Part shown: positions 24,759 to 35,035 of the stretch, in pieces
How the letters are laid out: the number at the start of each line of letters is the position of its first letter
How positions within the stretch are numbered: position 1 is the stretch's first letter
Origin: Dastarcus helophoroides
Taxonomy: Eukaryota > Arthropoda > Insecta > Coleoptera > Bothrideridae
Direction of reading: 5' to 3'
Assembly: GCA_028583605.1 (NCBI GenBank)
Contig: CM053333.1
Coordinates: 28,623,302-28,687,301 of the forward strand
DNA: 64,000 bases
Position numbers and translations under genes: made by a program
Notes under the pieces: model-generated
What the model was told of the DNA's origin: nothing
The model's database searches: none
Seen by the model: the letters and a program-made list of their open reading frames with translations, nothing else

Positions 24759-25561
24759 CGCGATCAAAACCTTAATGAAACTGGGTTTCGAAAGAGATTG
24801 CTTGTTAAATGGCGCAGAATTTGACCAGTAAGTCAGTTAAGAAAAGGATAGGTAGCAAATCAACTCTATGCTATCAAAACCAGAAAACTACTTTCAGATA
24901 TAGAAGTAGAACAAATAAAGCAGCAAGTAGAGCAAGAAATGCGCACATTGAATGATGAAGTACATATAGAACCAATGGAAACCAATGAAGAGGAAGGAAT
25001 GGAAACGACGACCAATAATGCAGAGTATTTTTCCGAAGCTCCAATACATAAAAAAGACGATTCCATCACTGCACCTGAAAAGAGATAGAAAAATTGATGA
25101 ACCGAATAATGATGGAGTTTAATAAAAACATCTTATGGTATAGAGACATGGACGCGGAGAAAAGACTACAACTGCCTAAAATCAAGCCAAATAATAAAAC
25201 TGAAGAATGCATGTCAATAAGAAATAGAGAAATAGGCAAGTTTGTCAGTGAAACGGATGATCTTGGGAGAACGCAAGCGATAGTATATTGTACAGCAATG
25301 ACAGCAATAGCACATATGGATATAGCACTTAAACGACCAGGAAATAAAGACAACACAAAACCGCAGTGAAAACGTAGAATAGAAAATGATATCAGAAATA
25401 CCCGCAGCATAATAACGAAAATCCGAGAATGGCAGAAAGTAAATAAAAGCAGAAGTCTCAGAAAGAAAATAAAAATTTACTTAAAAAGAAAAAAACATCA
25501 GACCGATAGATTTGAAAGAGGACTAACTGCCCATGTAGATTCCCCGAAGCAGAAGATAGCA

Positions 25562-26260
25562 ATGCTGGGCAAAACACTAAAAAGATATAATAGAAGCTAC
25601 AAAAGGAAGTTAGACAACAATTTGTTTAGAAACAACGAAAACAAATTCTATAAGCAACTTGAAAGAAATGAAACAGCAACCCAAGTACTACCAGAGAAAA
25701 CTGAATTTGTGAAATTCTGGGAGAACGTGTGGAGACATAAAGGCAAGCATAACCCTCAAGCTGCATTGTTGAAGATAGAAAGGGAACCGTGTCAAGCAAT
25801 ACCACAAATGGAAGCTATAAAAGTTACTAAGGATGACGTGCAGCAAACATTGAAGAAAGCCCATACCTGGAAAGCAGCAGGACGTGATCACTTGCATAAC
25901 TATTGGTGGAAGAATACAAAAATACACGCTATATTGGCCAAACAACTGGAGAGATTTCAGAAAGGGGAACAAAGGATACCAAAATTTTTTAGTCCAGGTA
26001 CCACATACATGATTCCAAAGAATGACGAAACCGGAGACCCAAAAAATTACAGACCGATAACCTGCTTACCTACCATCTATAAATTAATAACATCAATAAT
26101 AGCACAAAAGATTACATGTCACTTCGACAGACACAACATTTTAACAGAAGAGCACAAAGGATACCGCAATAAAACCCAGGGATGTAAAGAACAATTATTA
26201 ATCGACAACATCGTCACCTATAACGCCCGAGATAGTATAAGAAACATAGCGGTGGCCTAA
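25562..26260 (+). pseudogene. Dong-like RT fragment, copy 2 (fingers)
   Basis: 232 codons open. It contains 'RNNENKFYKQLERNE', 'WKAAGRDHLHNYWW', 'TTYMIPKNDETGDPKNYRPIT' and 'EEHKGYRNKTQGCKEQLL', which align residue by residue with copy 1. It ends at a stop exactly where copy 1 reads 'FIDYKKAF'; the palm Asp follows the stop in the same frame. Nonfunctional. Confidence 0.8.
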
Positions 26261-26262
26261 AT

Positions 26263-27990
26263 CGACTATCAAAAGGCATTCAATAGTATCCCACATTCGT
26301 GGTTGATAGAAGCTCTAAAACTTTATAAAATAGGTGATAAAATTATTTTGTTTTTGAAGATCTGTATGGATGACTGGAAAACCAAATTGTATATAAACCT
26401 TAATGGAAGGTATGTAGAAACCACAGAGATTCAGATAAAAAATGGCATCTTTCAAGGAGAATCTTTAAGTCCCTTGTGGTTTATTCTAAGTTTAAATCCG
26501 CTGTCAAAAATGCTGAAAAAAAAACAGAATTTGGATATGCTCTAAAAGATGATAATAGATCATATAACATCAGTCATTTATTCTACGTCGATGATCTGAA
26601 GTTGTATTCGGGATCGGAAAACAAACTTAACCGATTACTGCAAATAACATCTAAATTTAGCAAAGATATTAAAATGAAATTTGGTATGGATAAATGTGCT
26701 AAATTGATAGCGAGAAGAGGTAACCCCGAGACATATGACAACCTGTTGGAGGAGAACAATATGCGCAATATCTTAAAAACAGTAGCTACAACTATGTAGG
26801 CTATCAACAGAGACTTATTATAAATCAGAGGGATACGAAGAGAAAGTTAGAAAATGATATAAGAATTCGGATGAGGAAAATATTAAGGACAGCGCTGAAT
26901 GGCAGAAATACTGTTAAAGCCATCAATTCATGGGTTATACCTTCGCTGAGCTATTCGTTCGGAGTCATTAAATGGTCGAATACTGAGCTGGAGGAGATAA
27001 ACAGAATTCTAAGAGTAGAACTAACTGAACTTTGAAAACATTATCCAAGAGCGTGTTCAGAAAGACTTTATTTACCACGTAACCTAGGAGGAAGAGGCGG
27101 GCTGACCATTCCCTATTGCACAAAATACTTACGTCACTAGATAAACAATCGCCACTTAAAATCTGTGGGCGAGATTTGATAACAATACCCACATTGAATG
27201 AGAGTAAAGAGGCCTGGACCATTAAACCGATGCATGGCAAGTATCCTCAAAAACTCTCAAACGCAAACATAGAGCTTTCGACAGCATGGCTTAAAAAAGG
27301 TATCTTATTCACGGAAACCGAAGGATTTGTTATAGCAATATAAGATGCTGTGATTGCTACTCGTAACTATCGAAAATATATTGAAAAGCAATCCATCGCG
27401 GATGAGAAATGGAGAATGTGCGGAAGATATTCAGAAACCGTTGCACATCTCGTATCAGGATGCACTACCCTTGCTCCCACGGACTGTACACAAAGGCATA
27501 ACCTCACAGCAGCCATCTTACACCAAGAGCTTGCAGCAGTCACACGCTTAATTAAAGGTAAAGAAGTTTATTATAACTACGTACCACATCCAGTAATGGA
27601 AAATGAGAGGTACCTTCTGTATTGGGATAAGCCTATTATTACTGACAAACCAGTAGCTGCAAACCGTCCAGATTTGTCCTTTTAAATAAACCTCAGAAAG
27701 GTGCATACTTCATAGATGTAGCTCATCCCAACGATTATAACCTAGAACTGAAGGAAAGGGAAAAAGTAAACAAGTATTTGGAACTATGTCAAGAGTATCG
27801 TAAAATACACAACCTGAAATTAGTAGTAGTGATTCCAATCGTCGTATCAGCAACTGGTCTTTTTAGCAAAAACTCTTTGAAGCATCTGGAAAAAGTCAAA
27901 TAATTAGATGCAAGCATTGCAACCGCAATCCAAAAACCTGTGTTACTTGAAACGTGCAGGATAATCAGAAAAGTTTTAAGTATAAATTAA
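26263..27990 (+). pseudogene. Dong-like RT palm/thumb and endonuclease, copy 2 fragments
   Basis: Collinear with copy 1 but in several frames: palm 'KAFNSIPHSW', 'FQGESLSPLWF', 'FYVDDLKLYS' (YVDD in place of YMDD), thumb near 26940 ('SYSFGVIKWSN'), 'ITEGF'-like 'FTETEGFVIAI' at 27310-27340, a knuckle with Trp at the first Cys position, 'RPD' at about 27668, and the C-terminal 'VVVIPIVVSATGL' near 27825. At least four frameshifts or stops. Confidence 0.8.
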
Positions 27991-28070
27991 CATCACTTAC
28001 CTGTCTGTCCACTTTGTGTGAATGGTCTAAGGACCCCACACACCGTTAAACCCTTAAAGGAGAAAAAGTT

Positions 28071-28092
28071 AAATAATAATAAAAATAATAAT
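28071..28092. repeat. (TAA)n tract 4 (imperfect)
   Basis: AAATAATAATAAAAATAATAA at the junction between the 3' UTR of copy 2 and the 5' region of copy 3. Confidence 0.8.
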
Positions 28093-28998
28093 TTTAACTG
28101 GAGTAGTGAAGCGTCTTAAATAGCCTTTCCTACTCAGTTCCTATTCTCAGCTTCTAGTTGTCAAACCCCGAAAACTTGAGACTAAACAAGAGATTGGGTA
28201 ACAAACCCCAGTGAATGGAAAGAAAACAAGGCTAATGCGAAAGGGAGATCCACCACCATTTGGGCTAATGTACAAAGGCAGGTTCCAAAAAACCATGAAG
28301 ATGCCTCGGACGAGCGTCGCTATGACCGAAAACGGCACGGGAATCAACAACCTGATCAAACACATGACAACTCGACAATTCATATGGATATAGATCACAA
28401 CTTCAACAGAGATATTCTGCGGGAAATGCGACCTGCAGCCGTTCTTGCGGGAAAACCACGGCAGAGAATGCAATGGTCAGAGGAAATAAAGACACCTCAT
28501 ACTCCGCTATCTCTAAGAAACTAATCTGGGTATGGATAGAACAATATATAGACGGTCATTGCATTTACTATTCATCAATAAGTAGCTAGAACTCAGTTTC
28601 TTGACGAAGCAACGACTGTCAAATCAAATACGCGTCATAATACGAAACAACAAAATGCCACCGCCAAAGCTTGAATTGTTTAAACCATAAGCGCAACAAC
28701 TAAAAGAACAACAAAATATACAAAAAGGGAGACAACCAGAAGACCAAGAAGAACCAAATGAAATACCACAGGAGCAAGAAGAACAAGATGCAGAACATAC
28801 ACAAGCAAATGAAGAGTTAAACTTGCAAACACCCATAAAAAAACCACGCAATAATGCGAATGAGAATCAAGATACTACAACTGAAATGGAACGAAAATTC
28901 AACGTCATATATCTACAATTCCAAAATAACAAATTTAGCAACAGACGATTCATAAGGAGGATACAAGAGACCAAAAAATTATAAACATAATACAACAG

Positions 28999-29339
28999 CT
29001 AAAGCACTAAACTAAACACTGTGGCTTGTGATTAAGTCCAAAGAAGGTTTTATTCCTTTACCACATTGGCAACTAAATAAATAATTACGCGATAAGTATT
29101 TCGCCAGCAGAACTGGCATTTTCAAGTGTACTAATCTAAAACGATTAGCAAAAGATGCATCGACGTCATCTGCATTGAGATTCAAATCGATTTGAATCTC
29201 AATGCAGATGACGTCAATGCATCTTTTGCTAATCTTTTTAGGTTAGTGCGCTTCAAAATGCCAGTTCTGCTGGCGAAATACGTATAGCGTAATTATTTAT
29301 TTATTTGCCGATGTGGTAAAGGGGTGAAACCTTCTTTGG
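28999..29339. mobile_element. 341-bp palindromic PLE-type insert with 14-bp target duplication
   Basis: Flanked by direct repeats of ACATAATACAACAG at 28985-28998 and 29340-29353. After about 37 bp of unique left sequence, 29036-29188 and 29189-29341 are near-perfect inverted arms meeting at an ATCGAT centre. Each arm carries, pointing outwards, TGAAAA or CAAAA, one spacer base, a GCCAG...CTGGC stem and GAAAT, the same layout as the other hammerhead-like families here. Inverted terminal repeats and target duplications of variable length fit a minimal PLE-derived element. It contains no coding sequence. Confidence 0.6.
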
Positions 29340-31954
29340 ACATAATACAACAGGTTGATAAAATAATGCAAAACAAAATTAATGACAACACAACACTAGA
29401 ATAAATACAATTGCTTATATATTCGGGTGCGCTAGCAGTAACAATGTTGAATAAAAACAAAAATGGAATACCCGTCCTAACAAGACACAATAAAAACAAA
29501 ATACCGTCATGGAAACATAAGCTGCAAAGGAAAATTGAAAAATTTAGAAAGGACAACTTACTCAGTCCCAACAAAATAAACTATCACAAAAGAAGAGAAA
29601 ATTACTGGAGGGACTAACAAAAGATAACGTGATAGAAACCTAAGGTAATAAAAAACAAAAACTTCAAGCTACAGCAAAAGACTTAGAAGATACAAAAAAG
29701 TGAAATGAGAAGAAACCAAAACCAGATATTTAATACAAATCAAAAGAAATTCTACCAGATAGTTAAAGGAATAAAACAAACAATAAACAACACACCAAAA
29801 ATAGAAGAGATGAAAACATACTGGGAAAACATTTGGTCCACAGAGGTGAAACACAACAATGAAGCACCATGGATTCGAGCAGAAATGAATAGAATTTCAA
29901 ATATCGAGGAAATGCCTGAAAGCCATATTACTGCAAAAGATATCAAAAAAAAGTAGCCGCAACGCATAGTTGAAAAATACTAGGCCTAGACAGGATTGCA
30001 AACTATTGGCTAAAAAAGTTCCCATCGACGGATGCACAATTAGCTATCATATTTAATAAATGTTTAAATAATCCAAATGTAACACCAGCTGACCTAAGAC
30101 AAGGAATTACCTACCTAATACCCAAAGTTAATGATACGGGCTGAGTACCGTCCGATAACATGCCTATCCACAACATATAAAAAAAACTAACATCAGTAAT
30201 AACACAAAAACTAACGGCACATATTACGCAAAATAAAATTATAAGCGAAAACAAAAAGGATGTAAAAAAGAAACATGGGGATGTAAAGAAAAATTAATAA
30301 TAGATGCAGAAGTCACAAAGCAAGTAAAAATAAAACAACAATCCTTTTATTACGCCTATATAGACTACCAAAAAGCTTTTGATAGCGTGCCACACTCTTG
30401 GTTAATTCATGTACTTCGAATATATAAAATCAATCCAAACCTAATACACTTTCTACAGAATATCATGAAAAACTGGAAAACCATCCTTTCAATACGCATA
30501 AGCGACAACAGTATAACATCCAATGCATTAAATATATATCAAACGAGAGATATATTCCAGGGTGACTCGTTAAGTTCACTGTGGTCTTGTCTAGCCATAA
30601 ACCCTCTATTACATATCCTCAATAACACCAAATACGGATACAATATTGCTGGCGAACAAACGTGTAAAATAAGTCATCTCTTACACATGGATGACCTACA
30701 ATTGTATGCGTTATAAAACTAACAAATAAAATTCCTACTTAAACTAACAGAAACTTTTAGCAAAGACAGACAAACGAACTTTGGTACTAATAAATGCAAA
30801 ATTAACAGCATAATTAAAGGCAAACAAACAAAACAGGAAAGCTACTCACTGGAACATCAAAATGAGAAGATAGAAGGTATGAATACAACAGACTTTTACA
30901 AGTATTTAGGATATAAACAAAAAATTGGAACCGATCAATTCACTATAAAAAAAATTAAAACATAAATATAAAAGTAGGTTAAAGACTATACTAAACAATG
31001 AAATAACAGCTCACAACAAAACGAGAGCCATAAACACATATGCTATACAAATCTTCAATTACTCATTTGGAGTGATACAGAACTAGAAGCACTCAATATA
31101 TTAACTCATCATATCCATTGAGATGTAGAGAGGTTTATTTAAAAAAAAAAGAAGAAGGAAGAGGTATTATTGATCTTAAAAACATGAATTGATAACAGGT
31201 AGATAAACTCAGAAAATATTTCACACAACGAGCATAGGCAAGCGCCATTCATAAGACAGTAACACATATAAATACCTCGACTACCCCACTTATACTGATC
31301 AACCGAAATTTTAACCCAGAATAACAGATCGCAGGAACGGTAGAAAATACAGAGAAATGAAGGCAGAAAACTTTTCATGGAAAACACCTCAATTACTTGT
31401 CCCAGCCCCACATAGGTAAGCAGGCATCCAATACATGGATAAAAAGAAGAACAATGTTTAGCGAAACAGAGGGATTTATGATAGCAATTCTAGACCAAAT
31501 AATACATACCAAATACTATAGTACACATATCATCAAGAAACCCAATACAACAACAGATAAGTACAGGTTATGTAACCAACAGGTAGAAACAACAGACCAC
31601 ATAACAGGGAGTTGTAACATTCTAGCTAACACAGAATGTATAAAAAAAATGAGAAGGTGGCCAAGCAAATACACCAAGAATTAGCAACGAACCACGAATT
31701 AGTTCAATTCCATACACCGTACTAAAATACCAGCGACAAAATGTACTAGAAAACAACAATATCAAACTGTACTGGAATAGAAGTATAACCATGGATAGGA
31801 CAACATCACCTAATAAACCAGACATCACACTGATGGATAAAGCTAGTAAGATACTCTACCTATTGAAGTATCTATACCAAATAAGTGGCATTTACAACCC
31901 TTACTTCGTAAAATTCTTTAATATTTATGACTATTAAACTTTATTATCGCTTCA

Positions 31955-32420
31955 AAATAACAGGTAATAAAAACTCCACAATGTTTCGATAAATATTTGC
32001 TAACACCGAACCAAGTTTCACAAATAAACATTCAGAAAGATCAAATTTTGCCAAACAACTATTAGAAACACAACATAAACTTACATGCGGGAACACAGTA
32101 GAAGTGTTACATATTTGTAATAACACTAAAAGACTTAATTACTTGGAAGCCATAGAAATTTAGAACTATTTACAATTTAGTCAATTTACACTTATGAACG
32201 AGCAGCTTGATTTTCTGAACACACCTCTAATTGAAGCTCTGAACGAGAATTCGGATTAGATGAAATATTCGTAGGAGTCTGTGGTCCATGGGGCTTGTTA
32301 GCATAACAACGGCTAAACAAATTGATGGTATAACCGCCGATGGTGCTGTAAAGTGAAACCTGGTCCGGTGTTAGCAAATATTTATCGAAACATTGTGGAA
32401 TTTTTAATATCTGTTGCTTT
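31955..32420 (+). mobile_element. 5'-truncated Penelope-like element with inverted terminal repeats
   Basis: An inverted repeat (31966-32008 versus 32366-32411, sharing 'TTTCGATAAATATTTGCTAA') frames a segment that encodes the C-terminal end of a PLE protein. It interrupts the endonuclease region of Dong-like copy 3, whose sequence resumes near 32450; 'TCTATACCAAATA' before and 'TCTATATCAAATA' after look like a diverged target duplication. Near 32320-32380 it carries the family 4 motif (GGTATAAC, CCGATGG, GAAACC...GGT). The insert therefore ties the ribozyme-like repeats to real PLE coding sequence. Confidence 0.65.
32015..32258 (+). pseudogene. PLE protein C-terminus (downstream of GIY-YIG)
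   Basis: One frame reads 'SERSNFAKQLLETQHKL', 'VEVLHICNNTKRLNYLEAIEI', a stop, and 'NEQLDFLNTPLIEAL'. The series (FAxHLLExxH, LHxCxK...LNxLEExEI, then LNDQLDxNxSPL) is the hallmark of the region that closes the GIY-YIG endonuclease domain of Penelope-like elements. The catalytic GIY-YIG part and the RT are missing through 5' truncation. An in-frame stop interrupts it. Confidence 0.65.
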
Positions 32421-32784
32421 TTAATTGTTTATAAAATTTATATGTCATGAATATCTATATCAAATACACCTACCATGCAACGAAAAACAGGCGAGCAAAT
32501 CAAAAAATAAATACAGCTAGCGGAAGAAATAAACAAATGTGGCACCAAAGAAAAGTTGAAATAATTCATATTAGCAACAAATGTTAGGCCCAAAAACCTT
32601 CACTAAGCACTAAAGACAGTGGAACTACCCCTAATCACGTATATGCTTCTACAAAAATCAGTTATCCTGGAGACGTGTTCAATAACAAAAAAATTTCTTA
32701 ATTACAATGAACATACAGAATAAAGTCTATGCTTGATCCCTATTCGTATAAGTTTTTAAAATCACCCATCACCATAAATAGAGA

Positions 32785-32803
32785 AAATAATAATAATAAT
32801 AAA
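32785..32803. repeat. (TAA)n tract 5
   Basis: Closes the 3' end of copy 3 and the array as a whole. Confidence 0.85.
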
Positions 32804-33351
32804 GTACGAGTGCACCATATAGGTTTAGGCGATTTAAAATTGAAAATACAAGAACATATATTTCTTTCAACGAGAAAAAAAATATTTTTATAAAACGATT
32901 TAATATGAAATCGTTTTATTTAAGTAAATGTATGTAACCAAATTTTGGTTACATAATAATGGAGGTCTTATTGAAAATACGATAAAAATGTTTTTCAAAA
33001 TTTATTGATTTCACTTTAAAATTACCTGATTTTCCAAATTTTGACGTTAAACTGGAAATGTCTAGAAAAAAGTCAAAATGTAGAGATTATTATCAATAAT
33101 AATAATTCCCACTTTATAATGGAAAACTTAGCAAACAAGTATAAAAATCTCAAATTTCAAAAAAATTTTAAGGAAAAACTCGAAATTTATGAATAACAGT
33201 TTATCAAAATTGTAGGTAAAAATTTCACCCAAGGATAAAATTTTTAAGTTTGAAAATTGGAATTAAAAAAAATTTCAGAGAATTTTGTCTTTCAAGAAAA
33301 ATTATTGACCCAAAAAAGGCTTTATATTTTGCATATAAATTTTGTGTTACC
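32804..33351. other. Unassigned AT-rich DNA
   Basis: Two short perfect hairpins are visible (AAAACGATTT...AAATCGTTTT near 32895-32920 and GTAACCAAATTTTGGTTAC near 32935-32953). The rest has the AAATTTC-rich texture seen elsewhere. No element was identified. Confidence 0.45.
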
Positions 33352-33430
33352 GTTGCACTCGCTATATTGGCCATGTATAAAAATTTTACGGAAATGCGTC
33401 TAGCAGATGGAGTAGTAGCTCCGTGTAGTT
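33352..33430 (-). repeat. Dispersed repeat, second copy
   Basis: Reverse complement of the 4704-4786 block with a handful of differences ('GTCTAGCAGATGGAG' in place of the first copy's end). The overlapping open frames at 33225-33485 derive from it. Confidence 0.6.
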
Positions 33431-33599
33431 CTTTTCTCTCCTTCAATGAAAATAATTTGTCAATGCACAAACGTTGATCAATCAAAGGCGCAAGATATCA
33501 TAATAGCAATTGCAGCTTAGTTATTCTGTTAAAAGCCGACAAAACACCCAACTGAATCATTTTAAGATTTCTCCTACATCATTATTTTCAAAATTTGAA

Positions 33600-33705
33600 A
33601 TACAAATCTTGTCCCTTGAAACCAAGAAAGATTAAAAAACACAAAAAAGGTTGCTTTAATGCGTTTCGTTAGCCAAGCTATTATCTTCACAGAGATACCA
33701 ACACC
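33600..33705 (-). mobile_element. PLE-type repeat, family 1, single arm
   Basis: Shares 'AACCAAGAAAGATTAAAAAA' and the motif block with 37130-37345, 48118-48400 and 52080-52197. On the minus strand 33689-33662 reads TGAAGA, a spacer, a TAGC...GCTA stem and CGAAACG. Only the minus-orientation arm is present. Confidence 0.5.
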
Positions 33706-35035
33706 TAATCCTAAAATTAACCCTTATATACTAAGAATATTCACTTCGTGCATGATCGACCGCATCCGAACGCGCATGCGTATCCAATTATACACGTCGT
33801 AGTGTCACAATTTCTTATCTATCAACCTTAACTATTTTTAACAGAGATGAAAGGCCTAAAGGCCCAGCGCAACCATTCATAAGGTTGTCTCCAGCATTTT
33901 TTTTTGAAAAAATATGAATGAATACACTAAGAAATGACGCTAAAATTAAACGAAATCGTCCAGTTTTGACATTTATCGACAGCTGTTTAATATTTATTTA
34001 TTTCGTTTCTTATTGGTGGTAGAATTTTATCACACATATTCTCTAGACGCTTTTTCGACACCGCTTTTTACAATCGTGCACTATTCTTACTCTATAATCC
34101 GTGGTCGTGCCCTATCGCCTTATGCCGCTGGCTGACTTCCCCTTATATAATCTTACCAGCAAACATTAAGTTTGGACTTTCATCGTTAGATGATGCCGTC
34201 GTCGTGTCGTCATTGCTAAGTTTTGCGTTTATTTACATAGAAAATTTGTCGTGCCATATGCGCGTGAGTAGAACATCGAGAAATTGAGCGAAATCTGTCA
34301 ACACTGGAGCGGACAAACAGACTGACGAACACTCGCTCGCATTTATATATTAGTAAGGATATACATAACAAATTCATTGTTACTTAAAACCAAAATAAAT
34401 GATTGCTATTTTGTATTTTGAATAAAACGTATTTAAATAATTTGCGTTTTTTTTTTCAATAATTTCCAAGTAATCATCATTTATTTATGTGGACGCCATT
34501 GTAAGACCTTCTGGATGATACTGAGTAAAATTTGCCATACGTTTAACTGACAAATTTACATTTCCTTGTAGATAAATATTAAAAGCTTTGTATTCTGATT
34601 ATTCCAAATTCCAAAAACTTGGCACCATTGTATTACGGGCAAAAGATTTTGTCAGAATGGTAATACTATATAGGATGTCCCATTTAAAGGAGGTTACTGA
34701 CCGGAAGCATTTATTTGTAATGTAAAAAATGCTGCCTGGATATCAGGAATTACATCATAGCAATGTTACGCTAGCTCCATATACTCACGCCTGAGCATTT
34801 GCTTTTGTAGCAGCTCGAACATTTGCATTTGCTCCTGCTGGTCGCAAAATGAACATTCATTTTTGAGCAATGTCTGCGTCTGCGCAATATGACGTTCAGC
34901 TCAACTGCTGTAATGCTTGTTGAATGTATCATTAACCATTACAAAGGGCGCTTTGTAATCTTCGTTCCTCGCACACGTATTAACTGATATAATGCTCGTT
35001 TTCAAAATTTTGCATTACAAATAAATTATCCTGGT
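33706..35035. other. Mostly unassigned; two repeat fragments
   Basis: 34067-34113 carries the arm of the 4434-4820 foldback family (CTATAATCCGTGG). 34690-35035 is bounded by weak inverted pieces (ATTTATTTGTAATG at about 34708-34722 and its complement near 35005-35025) and may be a MITE. A cluster of CGGACAAACAGACTGACG-type repeats near 34310 resembles the end of some insect non-autonomous elements. No coding evidence. Confidence 0.35.

Larger units (their letters stand above)
24759..28070 (+). mobile_element. Dong-like retrotransposon copy 2 (5' truncated, broken)
   Basis: Begins within the Myb-like DNA-binding region (the block equivalent to 'LTEQQIADQRRAIL' of copy 1 lies near 24840) and runs to the next TAA tract. 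RT pieces: 25562-26260 (KAAGRDHLHNYWWKN, RPITCLPTIYKLIT), a stop at 26258 just before 'IDYQKAFNSIPHSW', then frames at 26303-26545 (GIFQGESLSPLWF) and 26476-26799 (LFYVDDLKLYS). A knuckle-like segment (WRMC...H...C) lies at 27415-27465, and the endonuclease PD at 27668 is followed by a frameshift. Clearly a different sequence lineage from copy 1. Confidence 0.85.
28093..32784 (+). mobile_element. Dong-like retrotransposon copy 3 (near full length, badly broken, two insertions)
   Basis: The 5' region holds the Myb-like block 'KPRQRMQWSEEI' (about 28455-28490) and the following conserved segment in other frames. RT pieces lie at 29411-29617, 29705-29956 and 30387-30716 (DSVPHSWLIHVLRIYKI, IFQGDSLSSLWS, LLHMDDLQLYA), the knuckle near 31560-31620 (YRLC...H...C), the endonuclease near 31815 ('KPDITLMDK'), and the last part at 32500-32730. 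It is interrupted by a palindromic insert (28999-29339) and a PLE insert (31955-32420). The polymerase box is MDD preceded by His, unlike YMDD in copy 1. Confidence 0.82.

Noticed and set aside
20817..27240. Minus-strand open frames within the Dong-like array
   Set aside because: Antisense shadows of plus-strand RT coding sequence.
32888..32955. Two short perfect hairpins as possible terminators or regulatory RNA
   Set aside because: Short AT-rich palindromes are expected by chance in such sequence; no linked gene.
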